Counted from the first letter of the stretch, positions 1-9,808 are shown. The stretch: 64,000 bases of DNA from Clostridiales bacterium (GCA_017554745.1 JAFZHS010000021.1:1-64000); one strand, 5' to 3'. Numbers and translations: made by a program. Notes: generated by a model from the letters alone, not told the origin.

Positions 1-1560
1 GCCGTACTTAAGGAGTGCAAGAGCCTTCTTGTTGACTGTCTCGTCTGTCTCTGCATTGTACTCACGTCTCTCGGAGTGACCGATGATGCAGTAATTTACG
101 CCCATCTTAGCAAGCCAGAGAGGTGAGATCTCGCCTGTGAAAGCACCCTTCTCTTCGAAGTGGCAGTTCTGGGCAGCGATCTTGATGTTTGTGTAAGCAG
201 CAGCTTCAACTGCAGCAGCGAGAGCTGTAGCAGGAACACCGAGTGCGATCCTGGACTTAGCATCCTTAACGAGAGGCTTGAGCTCTTCGATGAGCTTAAC
301 AGCGTCTGCAGGGATACCGCAGTTCATCTTCCAGTTGCCTGCAGCAAAGATCCTGCCGACCTGTCTGTCGTTAAGGCAGTCGATGCCGGGGAGAACCTTA
401 CCCTCGATGTACTCGAGAGAAGCGCCGCCGCCTGTGGAGATGTGAGAAACCTTATCAGCATAGCCGAGCTTCTCGATAGCAGCTGCGGAGTCACCGCCGC
501 CGATGATCGATGTGCAGTCTGCATCAGCGATTGCCTGGGCGATAGCCTTTGTACCTACTGCGAACTTCTCGAACTCGAATACGCCTGCAGGGCCGTTCCA
601 GATAACTGTCTTAGCGCCCTTGATAGCTTCGGAGAACTTAGCGATCGTCTCAGGTCCGATGTCGAGGCCCTGCCAGCCGTCAGGAATCTCCATTGTAGGA
701 ACTACCTTGCTGTTAGCATTGGGATCGAAAGCATCAGCAACAACTGTGTCTGTAGGGAGAAGGAGCTTAACGCCCTTTTCTTCTGCCTTAGCGAGGATCT
801 CCTTAGCGAGGTCAACCTTGTCAGCCTCGAAGAGGGAGTCGCCGATCTGGCCGCCCTGAGCGCCGATGAATGTATAAGCCATACCACCACCGATGATGAT
901 AGTGTCAGCCTTGTCCAAGAGGTTTGTGATAACGCCGATCTTGTCGGAAACCTTAGCGCCGCCAAGAATAGCAACGAACGGTCTTGCGGGATTGTCGAGC
1001 GCACCGCCGATGAAGTCGATTTCCTTCTTGATGAGGTAACCGCAAGCGGAAGGCAGGAAGTTTGCAAGGCCTGCTGTGGATGCATGAGCACGGTGAGCTG
1101 TACCGAATGCGTCGTTTACATAGAGATCAGCCATAGAAGCGAGCTCTGCTGCGAACTTAGGATCATTCTTTGTCTCTTCCTTGTGGAAACGAACATTCTC
1201 GAGCATGAGGATCTCGCCATCCTTAAGAGCTGCTGCCTTAGCCTTAGCGTCTTCGCCGATTACGTCTGCTGCGAGTGTAACGGGCTTGCCGATGAGCTCA
1301 GCAAGACGGTCTGCTGCGGGCTTCATGGAGAACTTAGCCTCAGGTCCGTTCTTCGGACGGCCGAGGTGTGATACGAGGATAACCTTCGCATTGTTGTCAA
1401 CAAGGTACTTGATTGTAGGGAGAGCACCCTTGATACGCTTGTCGTCTGTGATCTTTGTGCCTGTTTCCTTGTCGAGAGGTACGTTAAAGTCTACGCGGAC
1501 GATAACTCTCTTGCCGGCTACGTTTAAATCCTCAACGCTTTTCTTGTCATACATTGCCAT
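1..1560 (-). CDS. pgk-tpiA: Phosphoglycerate kinase / triosephosphate isomerase fusion (partial, C-terminus beyond left edge)
   Basis: The frame starts at ATG 1560, with AGGAG 11 bases upstream, and is still open at the left edge after 520 codons. Residues 1-400 form a complete phosphoglycerate kinase: VDFNVPL near 23, HLGRPK near 67, GGAKVSDK near 200, NGPAGVFE near 318 and GGGDSAAA near 350. Without any stop or new start, the frame continues at about residue 403 into triosephosphate isomerase: AAGNWKMN carries the catalytic Lys, and IIGHSERR near 493 the catalytic His. The catalytic Glu and the rest of the barrel lie outside the window. The two enzymes act in lower glycolysis. A PGK-TIM fusion is known from Thermotoga and is unusual in Clostridia. 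A terminator and a promoter sit just upstream, so it is probably transcribed apart from the clp operon. Confidence 0.93.
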   Translation of the reverse strand, partial: MAMYDKKSVEDLNVAGKRVIVRVDFNVPLDKETGTKITDDKRIKGALPTIKYLVDNNAKVILVSHLGRPKNGPEAKFSMKPAADRLAELIGKPVTLAADVIGEDAKAKAAALKDGEILMLENVRFHKEETKNDPKFAAELASMADLYVNDAFGTAHRAHASTAGLANFLPSACGYLIKKEIDFIGGALDNPARPFVAILGGAKVSDKIGVITNLLDKADTIIIGGGMAYTFIGAQGGQIGDSLFEADKVDLAKEILAKAEEKGVKLLLPTDTVVADAFDPNANSKVVPTMEIPDGWQGLDIGPETIAKFSEAIKGAKTVIWNGPAGVFEFEKFAVGTKAIAQAIADADCTSIIGGGDSAAAIEKLGYADKVSHISTGGGASLEYIEGKVLPGIDCLNDRQVGRIFAAGNWKMNCGIPADAVKLIEELKPLVKDAKSRIALGVPATALAAAVEAAAYTNIKIAAQNCHFEEKGAFTGEISPLWLAKMGVNYCIIGHSERREYNAETDETVNKKALALLKYG

Positions 1561-1637
1561 GGATTTTCACACTCCTGATTCATATTTTTGTTGTTGGGAA
1601 ACGTCCTTTAAGACGCCTCTTATTTACTAACTCGAAA

Positions 1638-1666
1638 ATTATACTATCTTCGCGCGACATATTAAA
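1638..1666 (-). promoter_or_regulatory. Candidate sigma-A promoter of pgk-tpiA
   Basis: A perfect TATAAT (-10, 1638-1643) lies 17 bases from a weak TTTAAT (-35, 1661-1666). It sits between the upstream terminator and the pgk start. Confidence 0.5.
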
Positions 1667-1711
1667 GCAAGAAAAAGGGCGAGTTTGGGTAATTAAGTGC
1701 CAAACCCGCCC
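1665..1711 (-). terminator. Rho-independent terminator after the acyltransferase gene
   Basis: On the minus strand a 12-bp stem (GGGCGGGTTTGG pairing with CCAAACTCGCCC, one mismatch) is followed by TTTTTCTTGC. It closes the ctsR-mcsAB-clpC-acyltransferase transcript. T residues on the other side too would let it work weakly in both directions. Confidence 0.8.
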
Positions 1712-1741
1712 GATTTTTTGCTTTTATCGTTCTAGTGAAAA

Positions 1742-3070
1742 TTATTTCTTGCCCAGAAGGCTTACAATCTCGTGGACCTTAAATACTTTCTGGCCGTCTA
1801 CGTGGAATCTGTAGAGCTCTCCGTCCTTGTCGTAGATCTCGAAATGCTTGCCGTAAGAAGCGACGAGGCCCCTCATCGTATCGATCTCGAAGACCTTCGT
1901 CTCAAAAGGTGCATTGGGATCTAAAGTCCTGTCCTTGTACTGCTTCATGGGCTTGCCCTTCTTGTAAGGGATGCCTTCTTCTGCAGGACAGTCTGTTCCT
2001 ACATAGATGATCTCCTTGTCGGTGATGGTGACTCTTCCCTTACCTGTTTTCGCGAAGGTAAACCTGTCGAAAACCTTGAAGAGATCTGCATTCATCTCCA
2101 TCTTGAAGCCGCCTGCCTTGAGCTGGTCAGAGACCATGCCTCTCTCCCACTCTACCCACTTGTGGAGGTCATCGAAGACGACGCAGTGTGGATCGACCTT
2201 CTCGATCAGGCCGTTCGGAAGATATCTTGCGGCATTACCGCAGTTGGAGCACTGGATCATGTCGTGCTTGCCGGAATTCATGTACTGCATCGTGTACTCG
2301 GAGCCGCACTTGGGGCATGCGTACGCGATGTTCTGAAGTCCGTCTGCGAGTCTCTTGCTCTTATAGACTCTCGGATTCTCGCGGATCCAGTCGTTCTCGT
2401 TGTAATCGACGGCATCAAGGATCTTCTGCTGAAGTTCTTCGAAGGAAGACTCCTTTACCTCATCGGAATAGATCTTCCTAACGAACTCCGCACTGATCCT
2501 GCCCTTGCGCATGCCTGATCTGGACCATCTCGGCCATGCGAGGTAAGCGCCGTGAATGTGTGCGATATAAACAGACGCGCCTGACTTCTTCGCAAGTCTT
2601 GCGACACCGTCATCGAAGGTGATCGACTTGCCGTCAACGTGTCTGGTGGCCTCAGGATAAACGATTATGACGCCCTTACGCTTCATAACGCGCATCATGG
2701 CCTTAACGGCTGCCGTATCGACAACGAACTGCTTCTTCGGGATCGCGCCGCCTAACTTAAACCAGTGGCCCCAGCCGGGTGCCCTGAAAACGAACTCTCC
2801 CGTAACGAAGTTGGCAGGTCTTGCCTTGGTAAGACGGTTGATGATCATCGGGTCGAGATAAGACTCATGGTTAGAGATGACGATGATAGGGCCCTCATGT
2901 TTTACGAACTCCATGTCGGGCTTTACCTTGATGTGCGTGAAAGCACAGACCAAGGGTACGATGATGTGCGAGCCTACAAATCCAAACCAGAATTTGCTCG
3001 GGACACAACCTATATCATAGTCACGCGGTGCCTTAGAACGGGAGGCCGCATTACTCTTGTTTTCAGTCAT
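1742..3070 (-). CDS. PlsC-family lysophospholipid acyltransferase with C-terminal zinc ribbon
   Basis: 442 residues, start at ATG 3070 with AGGAG upstream. The N-terminal half is a 1-acylglycerol-3-phosphate acyltransferase-like domain: NHESYLDP (the HX4D catalytic motif) near residue 47 and YPEATRHVDG (the PEGTR-type motif, here PEATR) near 138. It should transfer acyl groups to a lysophospholipid or related membrane acceptor. Residues from about 245 carry a CPKCG and CSNCG zinc ribbon, followed by a beta-rich tail that ends the protein. Typical PlsC proteins are about 240 residues, so the second half is an added module of unknown role. The gene starts 33 bases after clpC and ends at a terminator, so it probably belongs to the Clp stress operon. 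The substrate is not predictable. Confidence 0.8.
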   Translation of the reverse strand: MTENKSNAASRSKAPRDYDIGCVPSKFWFGFVGSHIIVPLVCAFTHIKVKPDMEFVKHEGPIIVISNHESYLDPMIINRLTKARPANFVTGEFVFRAPGWGHWFKLGGAIPKKQFVVDTAAVKAMMRVMKRKGVIIVYPEATRHVDGKSITFDDGVARLAKKSGASVYIAHIHGAYLAWPRWSRSGMRKGRISAEFVRKIYSDEVKESSFEELQQKILDAVDYNENDWIRENPRVYKSKRLADGLQNIAYACPKCGSEYTMQYMNSGKHDMIQCSNCGNAARYLPNGLIEKVDPHCVVFDDLHKWVEWERGMVSDQLKAGGFKMEMNADLFKVFDRFTFAKTGKGRVTITDKEIIYVGTDCPAEEGIPYKKGKPMKQYKDRTLDPNAPFETKVFEIDTMRGLVASYGKHFEIYDKDGELYRFHVDGQKVFKVHEIVSLLGKK

Positions 3071-3103
3071 TTCTCTACTCCTATGACCATAATAGCGTGA
3101 GTA

Positions 3104-5788
3104 TTATACATTAGTGGCTACGGGTTCTTCAACCTCAACGCCTGCGGACTCCTTAAGCTCTCCTCCGTCTTTGATGACAATGACTTTTCCGTCCTCTGCG
3201 GCACTGCCCTGGGCAAGGAGTGCTTCAGGATCTGTCGTCTCTACTGCATCGATGATTGCGAGGTGTCCGGGCTTGACGATTCCGTCGAGCATAGCCTCGG
3301 AGAAACGGTCCTCTACCATTGATGTAATGACTCTTCTCAAAGGTCTTGCGCCGTACTGCGGATCGTAGCCCTTCTTTGCGAGGAGCTCCTTGGCGCTGTC
3401 GGTAAGCTCAATATCCATGCCGAGATCCTTGATCCTCTTGCCGACCTGCTTCATAAGGATATCGACGATCTTAACGAGCGAATCCTTGCCGAGCATGCGG
3501 AAGAAAATGATGTCATCCACACGGTTGACGAATTCGGGAGTGAACGTCTTCTTGAGCTCATCGATTACGACCTTCTTTGCTTCGTCGTAAGACTTGCCGC
3601 CGTAGAGGCCTTCTCTTGAGAGTTCGTCAGTATCGTTCTCGTCAGCCATCGAGAAACCGATCCTTCTGCCTTCGCTTCCGACAAGCATTCTCGCGCCGAT
3701 ATTGGATGTCATGATGATTATCGTATTCCTGAAATCGACCGTCCTGCCGTGGCCGTCTGTAAGACGTCCGTCGTCCAATACCTGGAGCATCGTATTGAAG
3801 ATCTCCGGATGGGCCTTTTCGATCTCATCGAAAAGAACAACTGAATAAGGATGTCTTCTGACAGCTTCAGTAAGCTGGCCGCCCTCATCGTATCCTACAT
3901 ATCCCGGAGGCGCACCGATGAGTCTTGAGACATCGTGCTTCTCCATGTATTCGGACATGTCTACTCTTACAAGCGCACTCTCGTTGCCGAACATTACTTC
4001 GGCAAGGGCCTTTGCAAGCTCGGTCTTACCGACACCTGTCGTACCTAAGAAAATGAATGTGCCCGAAGGTCTCTTCTCATCCTTAAGACCGAGTCTTCCA
4101 CGGCGGATAGCCTTGGCAATGGCGTGGACTGCTTCGTCCTGGCCGACAACTCTTTTCGCGAGTTCATCCTCAAGATTCTTAAGCTTATCGGCATCAGACT
4201 CCGTGATCTTTGCTGTCGGGATGCCTGTCCATTTCGCGAGGACTACGGCAACATCATCAACAGTAAGTGAACCTGTAAAGCCCTCTTCGTCAGCCTTGAC
4301 CTTATCCTGGAGAAGGGACAGTCTCTCATTAAGTTTTTCTTCCTCTTCCTTAAGAGTCTGGGCAGCCTCGAAATCCTGTGTATCAACAGCAGCTTTCTTC
4401 TTCGCGATGACTTCCTGTATCTTCTTCTCAAGATCGTTCTTTGCCTTTGAATCGGCATAGTTGATCCTCTTCGCGGCAGCTGCCTCATCAACGAGGTCAA
4501 TAGCCTTATCGGGGAGGAACCTGTCAGAGACGTATCTTGCGGAAAGCCTTACGGACTGCTCGAGAACATCATCCGGGATATGGATCTTGTGGTGTTCTTC
4601 GTACTTGGGTCTGAGGCCCTTCATGATCGCAATGGCATCCTCGATGGAAGGCTCTTCGACCATGACCTTCTGGAATCTTCTCTCTAACGCGTGGTCCTTC
4701 TCAACGAACTTGGAATATTCATCAAGTGTAGTGGCACCGATAATCTGGAGCTCGTTCTTTGTAAGAAGCGGCTTCATGATGTTTGCGGCATCCATGGATC
4801 CGCCCTGTGATTCGCCTGCGCCGACAAGAGTATGGATCTCATCGATGAACAGGATGACATTAGGGTCAGCGACCGCCTCATCGAGCATGCTCTTGATACG
4901 CTCTTCGAATTCGCCCCTATACTTGGAGCCTGCGACCATGGAGCCCATCTCCATGCTGTAAACTACCTTGCCCTTGATGACATCAGGTACATCGTTCTCA
5001 GCGATCTTCAGCGCAAGACCTTCAGCGATAGCGGTCTTACCGACACCCGGATCACCTACGAGGCAGGGATTGTTCTTCGTGCGGCGGATGAGGATCTGCA
5101 TGACACGTGAGATCTCTTCCTCACGGCCGATAACCGGATCGATCTTGCCCTGCTTGGCAAGCTCTGTCAGATTCTTGCCGTACTTATCAAGAGTCTTGTG
5201 GCCTGATTTGCCGCCTGCTCTTGGAGCAGCCTTTCTGGCTCTGGCTGACTCGGAAGTACCGTCGGAACCGCCCTCTGAATCTTCACCTGCTCCAAGGTAA
5301 GAATTGTTCTCTGCCCTTGCAGCCTCAGCCTGCTCGTTAAAAAGGTTGATCACGCTGTTCTTTATGCCTTCAATGTCTGCGCCTGCAGCCTCAAAACTGT
5401 TAAAGATCTCAGGGTGATTGGATACTCTTCTCGACATGATTACGAAAAGCAGGTGTTCGGGATTAACGGCACCCTTGAAGCCTGTTCTTCTGGAAAGCTC
5501 AGATGCATTCGCAAAGATCCTTCTGACATCGATCCTCAGACTGGAGAATGCCCTGTCGGCAAGCATCTTAACAGTAGCATCGTCGAGCTCGTATTCTTCA
5601 TTGATCCCCAGCTTCTCCAATAGGATGGACATGTCGGGAACGTTCTCCGTAAGTACTTCTTTCGCAGGTGTGTCTGTTACGCACAAAGCCGCGAAAAGTA
5701 TGGTGTCACGGATAAGGGAAGTATTCTTCTCTTCCGCGATAATGCTCGATACCGCGAGCACTTTAGCTGTATCTTCTGTGATTCTCAT
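3104..5788 (-). CDS. clpC: ATP-dependent Clp protease ATP-binding subunit ClpC
   Basis: AAA+ unfoldase that feeds proteins to ClpP. I chose the ATG at 5788 (MRITEDTAK), which has GGAGG 10 bases upstream; the open frame extends 37 codons further but into mcsB. This gives 894 residues, longer than the usual 810-820. Order: Clp N-domain (about 1-150), a Ser/Gly-rich charged linker, first AAA module with Walker A GDPGVGKT, a middle UVR-like coiled coil ([15 protein letters not shown]), second AAA module with Walker A GTTGVGKT, and the ClpP-docking loop GRRIGFS. The C-terminal tail is acidic. Last of the four classical genes of the ctsR operon, so CtsR should repress it until heat or proteotoxic stress. 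Confidence 0.95.
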   Translation of the reverse strand: MRITEDTAKVLAVSSIIAEEKNTSLIRDTILFAALCVTDTPAKEVLTENVPDMSILLEKLGINEEYELDDATVKMLADRAFSSLRIDVRRIFANASELSRRTGFKGAVNPEHLLFVIMSRRVSNHPEIFNSFEAAGADIEGIKNSVINLFNEQAEAARAENNSYLGAGEDSEGGSDGTSESARARKAAPRAGGKSGHKTLDKYGKNLTELAKQGKIDPVIGREEEISRVMQILIRRTKNNPCLVGDPGVGKTAIAEGLALKIAENDVPDVIKGKVVYSMEMGSMVAGSKYRGEFEERIKSMLDEAVADPNVILFIDEIHTLVGAGESQGGSMDAANIMKPLLTKNELQIIGATTLDEYSKFVEKDHALERRFQKVMVEEPSIEDAIAIMKGLRPKYEEHHKIHIPDDVLEQSVRLSARYVSDRFLPDKAIDLVDEAAAAKRINYADSKAKNDLEKKIQEVIAKKKAAVDTQDFEAAQTLKEEEEKLNERLSLLQDKVKADEEGFTGSLTVDDVAVVLAKWTGIPTAKITESDADKLKNLEDELAKRVVGQDEAVHAIAKAIRRGRLGLKDEKRPSGTFIFLGTTGVGKTELAKALAEVMFGNESALVRVDMSEYMEKHDVSRLIGAPPGYVGYDEGGQLTEAVRRHPYSVVLFDEIEKAHPEIFNTMLQVLDDGRLTDGHGRTVDFRNTIIIMTSNIGARMLVGSEGRRIGFSMADENDTDELSREGLYGGKSYDEAKKVVIDELKKTFTPEFVNRVDDIIFFRMLGKDSLVKIVDILMKQVGKRIKDLGMDIELTDSAKELLAKKGYDPQYGARPLRRVITSMVEDRFSEAMLDGIVKPGHLAIIDAVETTDPEALLAQGSAAEDGKVIVIKDGGELKESAGVEVEEPVATNV

Positions 5789-5793
5789 ATTCC

Positions 5794-6825
5794 TTATTCC
5801 TCCGATTTCAATGTTCTTCTTATTCCGTCTGCCCTTATCTTTTGTGATGTCGTAAGAGCGCTCGGACTGTTCTTCTTCAAAGGAACGCCCGGCTCCCACA
5901 AAACATTCATTGTAAGTTTATTGATCGCATTCCATGAGCACTTGATATCGCCTGCATCATAGTAATCGTGATAGAGCCTGAGCCATCCCAAAGCCTGGAT
6001 AGCTTCACTGCGGGAGACCTGCGCGCAATATCTCAATGTGCCGTAAGACCTTCCGTAGATATCCTCCGACTGATCCTTCTTGCTCGTCGCTATCTCTTCC
6101 CTGCATGCTCTCTCAGCCTTGATAACGTCAGCTATCAGCATCTCTCCTCTTTTCAGCACTTCGTCTTCGGTAACACCCAGGGTGTTGACGCTCGCAATGA
6201 TGTAAACGTTGGAGTCAGCAAGTTCGCCTCTCTCGGCAAACGGATAGATCGTCCATTCGTACTGACCGACACGCTGTGTCAGCGCCGCAATACCGCCTTC
6301 TGTCTTTGAGATCGCAGGCAGAGCGACCGTATAAAGTATCTTAAGTCCCGTACCGGCAAGTCTTACGTTTGACGTAAGGAATCCGTACTTATCCGAATAT
6401 GCGATATCGAGTTTGCTCTCGAGATCCGTTACCGTCTTTTCCGCTGCCTTGTAAACACTTATGTCATGGCCTGCTGCCTGGGCTCTTACGGTGATGTGCT
6501 CTCCGCTGCCCACAGCGATACTGAGACTAGCGTCATCATTGTAGTAGAAGGCTTTTCGCTCAGCGCCTGCCATCTGGCTGCCTTCACGGCCCAATACCTG
6601 AAGTCTGATGAGCCTGATCGCCGTATCCTTATCGAGCTCAGATGCCTGACCGCCTGCGAAGATGTCCTTATCGACCGCTCCGTCGATCGTATTCATCAGG
6701 CTCTGGCATTCTTTGTCATCCAGACGGGGCATGAAGTTGTATCCTTTGATGTTACGGACAATGCATGCCTTTGTGGAGAGAACTACGTCGTTGTCTCTGC
6801 CTTTTTCCTCATACCACTCAGCCAT
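5794..6825 (-). CDS. mcsB: McsB-family guanidino kinase homologue with degenerate active site
   Basis: By position and fold this is McsB, which in other Bacillota phosphorylates arginines to mark proteins for ClpCP. The start is ATG 6825 (MAEWYEEKG), with AAGGTGAG upstream and an 8-base overlap with mcsA; 343 residues. The scaffold is recognisable: DNDVVLST near 12, GFL..N...GTGL near 148-161, NTLG near 214 and a C-terminal YGTLRYCAQ..RSEAIQALGWLRL segment. Several family hallmarks are missing. The first ATP-contacting Arg cluster reads STKACIVR (17-24), the NEEDH segment reads GSGEH (106-110), the Cys of the CPTN motif is Asn153, and the RGxxGE motif reads YPFAERGE. It may be a pseudokinase or have changed chemistry. 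Confidence 0.85.
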   Translation of the reverse strand: MAEWYEEKGRDNDVVLSTKACIVRNIKGYNFMPRLDDKECQSLMNTIDGAVDKDIFAGGQASELDKDTAIRLIRLQVLGREGSQMAGAERKAFYYNDDASLSIAVGSGEHITVRAQAAGHDISVYKAAEKTVTDLESKLDIAYSDKYGFLTSNVRLAGTGLKILYTVALPAISKTEGGIAALTQRVGQYEWTIYPFAERGELADSNVYIIASVNTLGVTEDEVLKRGEMLIADVIKAERACREEIATSKKDQSEDIYGRSYGTLRYCAQVSRSEAIQALGWLRLYHDYYDAGDIKCSWNAINKLTMNVLWEPGVPLKKNSPSALTTSQKIRADGIRRTLKSEE

Positions 6826-7501
6826 TGTTCTCACCTTCCTTTCTGCCCTTGAGCTCATCTCTGAGCTTGGATGCGAGCCTGTATTCCTCAGCCTCGGCAG
6901 CGATCTTTATGCCTTTCTCAAGGTCTTCGTCAGAGAGCATTCCGAGATCGGCCTTCATGAGCTTATCGACCGTAAGTCCGCTCTTTTCCGTCTTCTCTTC
7001 GGGAGCACTGACGGGTTTTTCCTCTTCTTTGCTTTCAGTCTCAGCTTTGACCTCTTCTGTCTTTGCCTTAACAGCCGTTTTCTTTACGGGCTTCGGTGCC
7101 TGAAGTACTGCTTTGGTCTCGGCATCGGTAGCGGCTGTCTGCCCGGGCAGACGTCCGGCATACTCGCTGTTGCCCTGCTGCTTGAACATCTCTCTTACGA
7201 TGTTGTCATTAAAGGTGTTGTAGCACTCGATGCATCCTACGCGGCCTTCATTCTCGAATTCCCTTAAAGTCATTCCGCACTTGGGGCACGTCAGAGTGCT
7301 GTTGCCGAAATCCAGCTCGCTCATCTGCATGAGCGTAGAAGCTATCTCGTCTAACGGCGCGAAAGGATTTCCCATGATGTCCGACGGATCTCTTAAGAAT
7401 CTGTCGTAGCCCATTATCCTTGCGCAGTTCTCACAGTAGGTAATACCGTTTATCTTGATTATCCTGTTGGTAAGTTCTTTACCGCATCTTTCACATCTCA
7501 T
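6818..7501 (-). CDS. mcsA: McsA, zinc-binding activator of McsB and ClpC
   Basis: 227 residues. Two zinc-binding clusters are visible: CERCG (residues 3-7) with CENC (23-26), then a CPKCG with CIECY pair in the middle. Residues 195-225 form a UVR motif (DEDLEKGIKIAAEAEEYRLA), the coiled coil also found in UvrB, UvrC and ClpC that mediates adaptor docking. Between them is a Lys/Glu/Ala/Pro-rich linker of about 50 residues, probably disordered and longer than usual. In Bacillus, McsA activates McsB and modulates CtsR. It is second in the ctsR operon and overlaps mcsB by 8 bases, which suggests coupled translation. Confidence 0.93.
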   Translation of the reverse strand: MRCERCGKELTNRIIKINGITYCENCARIMGYDRFLRDPSDIMGNPFAPLDEIASTLMQMSELDFGNSTLTCPKCGMTLREFENEGRVGCIECYNTFNDNIVREMFKQQGNSEYAGRLPGQTAATDAETKAVLQAPKPVKKTAVKAKTEEVKAETESKEEEKPVSAPEEKTEKSGLTVDKLMKADLGMLSDEDLEKGIKIAAEAEEYRLASKLRDELKGRKEGENNG

Positions 7502-7526
7502 GTCTTTTCTCCTTTTCTATCCCTTA

Positions 7527-7988
7527 TTAAGTAACCATCAGTCCGAGCAAGGCATGCTTAAAGATATCCGCTCTTAAGACCGCCCTTATATCCGAATCAA
7601 CTCTTGCGAGCGCCCTGTCGGATACAGCCGCCATAATCGCCGTACCTTCTTTGGAAGTCATGGCACCGACGGTGACCGCATTGGTCAGAAGGTTTTTCGC
7701 CTGCTGCTGTGACAGATCGTCACCTACGCTGTCGATTATCGACTTGAGGTACTCGGCAGGACCCACGTGGCTTACACGCGTGATCGTTATCTGTCCGCCG
7801 CCGCCTCTTCTGCTCTCGACGATATATCCGCTTCCGCCCGAGAATCTGGTGGATAACACATATGTGATCTGTGACGGCACGCAGTTTGCCTGCTCAGCCA
7901 GCTGACTTCTGCAGATCGTTGCAGTTCCGTCATTCTCCTCGACCATCTCCTTGATCATCTGTTCAATTACATCGACCAGTCTAGCCAC
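7527..7988 (-). CDS. ctsR: CtsR, transcriptional repressor of class III heat-shock genes
   Basis: I chose GTG 7988 as start because AAGGAGG lies 9 bases before it; the frame continues 9 codons further to a TTG without a better site. This gives 153 residues. The N-terminal winged helix contains NCVPSQITYVLSTRF, and the glycine-rich wing ESRRGGGGQI (58-67) corresponds to the thermosensing wing of CtsR. The C-terminal half is the dimer and McsB-interaction domain. CtsR represses this operon by binding the tandem heptads directly upstream, so it is autoregulated. The operon order ctsR-mcsA-mcsB-clpC is the standard Bacillota order. Confidence 0.95.
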   Translation of the reverse strand: MARLVDVIEQMIKEMVEENDGTATICRSQLAEQANCVPSQITYVLSTRFSGGSGYIVESRRGGGGQITITRVSHVGPAEYLKSIIDSVGDDLSQQQAKNLLTNAVTVGAMTSKEGTAIMAAVSDRALARVDSDIRAVLRADIFKHALLGLMVT

Positions 7989-8025
7989 AAGCTCGTCCTC
8001 CTTCCGGTTTTTCAATTTGCCTTTT

Positions 8026-8054
8026 CTTGACTTTGACTTTGACTTTCTTTGACC
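8026..8054 (-). promoter_or_regulatory. CtsR operator (tandem GTCAAA repeats)
   Basis: The minus strand carries GGTCAAA-GAA-AGTCAAA (8038-8054), an exact match to the known CtsR box RGTCAAANANRGTCAAA. Two further AGTCAA units follow at 6-base spacing down to 8026. It lies immediately downstream of the -10 box, so bound CtsR would block initiation or escape. Confidence 0.92.
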
Positions 8055-8082
8055 ATTATAAACCGAACATGACTTTTGTCAA
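8055..8082 (-). promoter_or_regulatory. Sigma-A promoter of the ctsR-mcsA-mcsB-clpC operon
   Basis: TTGACA (8077-8082) and TATAAT (8055-8060), both perfect consensus hexamers, are separated by 16 bases and abut the CtsR box. This is a strong promoter held off by a repressor. Confidence 0.9.
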
Positions 8083-8125
8083 CAGGAAAATGAAGCTTTG
8101 GAGAAAACAATTGCAGTGGTTTTGC

Positions 8126-9808
8126 TTAACCTGCGGTCTCTATACGATAGACTGAGACTCCGTCGTTCTGGTATTCCTTAATACCGTTAACTTTAACGTT
8201 GTAATGATCGCGTATATACAAAGATACGATCTTTATATAGTAATCACCGCGGTCCTCAGGCATGACGAGCCTGATGGTATCGCTGTCAATGCACTCCACC
8301 CATGGATTGCCCTGTATGTCGCAGTCTGAAGTATTTTCGAGACCCGGGATGACTACGCCGTTAGTCCAGCCGCCCATATAAAAGCATCCGGTCAGTTCGT
8401 CTTCCCCCGGCAGGTCATATATATTCCTTGTTACATCGGTGGCTGTTACTTTGGGATGGATCATGTATTGATGACCGCTCTCCTGACTGACTGCATCAGT
8501 CAGCCACTCGCGTCGCGACAGCTGATAGTCCCTTTGCCCTTTTACCCAATTGACCGGGAACCAGACTGCAACAAGGACTGCTATTATCACCGCAAAAGGC
8601 ATGACCGCGCAGCATATGATCTTCTTTATGCTCTCATTGATCTTTGGCAGTGAGACAGAGCCTGCGTAGATAAGTGAAGTCAAAAGAGCGAAATGGATTC
8701 CGAAGTCCACTCTGTGAAGTGAATATCTTCCATTGCCGATCATGTACAGCTGGAGGAAAACATAGCAGCAGAACAGTAACGGCACATATAGTTTTTTCTT
8801 TGAGAACAGCAGGATCATCACCGCCGCGACCAGTGAGATAAGCAGCATCGGCTCATTTATCAGTGCGTCAGAGATATATTCGGAGAATAATTCTGCTGTG
8901 GATTTTCCGGTGCGGGCCCGGGTATCAATCTCGACCTTGCCGCTAAGCTCTTCGAGCCTTTCAGGAGTGAATACTCCGGGATCATTATGCATCCAGTTAT
9001 TGGCCATCAGCAATTCCGAATAAGCGCTGTCAGACGAATCGACTTCGTAGCCGTAATCCGTAAGTCTCGCCCTGTAAGTGTTGTACCGGAAAAACTCATC
9101 CGAACCGGGCGTATTCTTGTTGATCATGTTTCCTGCTGCCAAAAAAGCAAACACCAGGCAAACCACTATTGCCGGTACCGCAACAAACACCTTGAGTTTT
9201 GCCTTTTGGTTCTTTATCACATCGATCAGCTCGAAAAGGAAAACAACAAACAGGAAAGGGCTTACCATCAGAAGAGCTTCAAAGCGGTACATGCTTCCCA
9301 TGATGATGAGTCCGATAGAGACGCCGGCAAATACCTTATTCTTCCGCTCTTCCCTCAACGCATACATAAGACCGGTTATTCCGGCTACGGCAGCAATGGC
9401 TCCTGTCTTTGTGAACTGTACAGAGTAAAGGGTCTCTAAGGATGCAGCCAATACGATGGTGCTGATAAAAATGCCGTTCTTGCCGAATTTTGCGATAAGC
9501 GTTCTGGAAAGAACAAACATTGAGGTGAGACAAACTGCATAATGCATGACAAAATACCAGTTTATCTGCGGGATAACGGAAACCAGGAAAAGGAGTATTA
9601 TGCCCAGTATCCTGTTCACAAAAACGAGAAAGGACGTCCCGCTTCCTCCGGAAAACCCATACAAAAGCGCTTCCATCGCGGGATCGTCATTGGTCTCGTA
9701 TATCGGGTGTAAAAGAAGGGCGGCGACAAGCGCAAAGGCGCACAACAACAGGGATATCAATCCGTTCTTGTACTTTGCTATGAATCTTCCCGATCCTTCT
9801 TTAAGCAT
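8126..9808 (-). CDS. Polytopic membrane protein, possible GT-C-type glycosyltransferase
   Basis: Start taken as ATG 9808 (MLKEGSGRF), 4 bases after the upstream stop; the frame could also begin 15 codons earlier inside that gene. 560 residues with about ten or more hydrophobic helices in the first 430, then a soluble extracytoplasmic C-terminal domain. After the first helix comes ETNDDPAMEALLYGF; an acidic NDD in the first outer loop resembles the catalytic acidic motif of GT-C glycosyltransferases that use polyprenyl-linked sugars. I do not recognise a named family, so the enzymatic role is inference. It is the last gene of the run that begins with the GH25 lysozyme, which fits a cell-envelope role. 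Confidence 0.6.
   Translation of the reverse strand: MLKEGSGRFIAKYKNGLISLLLCAFALVAALLLHPIYETNDDPAMEALLYGFSGGSGTSFLVFVNRILGIILLFLVSVIPQINWYFVMHYAVCLTSMFVLSRTLIAKFGKNGIFISTIVLAASLETLYSVQFTKTGAIAAVAGITGLMYALREERKNKVFAGVSIGLIIMGSMYRFEALLMVSPFLFVVFLFELIDVIKNQKAKLKVFVAVPAIVVCLVFAFLAAGNMINKNTPGSDEFFRYNTYRARLTDYGYEVDSSDSAYSELLMANNWMHNDPGVFTPERLEELSGKVEIDTRARTGKSTAELFSEYISDALINEPMLLISLVAAVMILLFSKKKLYVPLLFCCYVFLQLYMIGNGRYSLHRVDFGIHFALLTSLIYAGSVSLPKINESIKKIICCAVMPFAVIIAVLVAVWFPVNWVKGQRDYQLSRREWLTDAVSQESGHQYMIHPKVTATDVTRNIYDLPGEDELTGCFYMGGWTNGVVIPGLENTSDCDIQGNPWVECIDSDTIRLVMPEDRGDYYIKIVSLYIRDHYNVKVNGIKEYQNDGVSVYRIETAG

Noticed and set aside
160..1371. A 403-codon plus-strand frame rich in Cys, Ser and Leu
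   Set aside because: It mirrors pgk-tpiA on the other strand, has no recognisable motif and no ribosome-binding site. The minus-strand frame is a clear enzyme.
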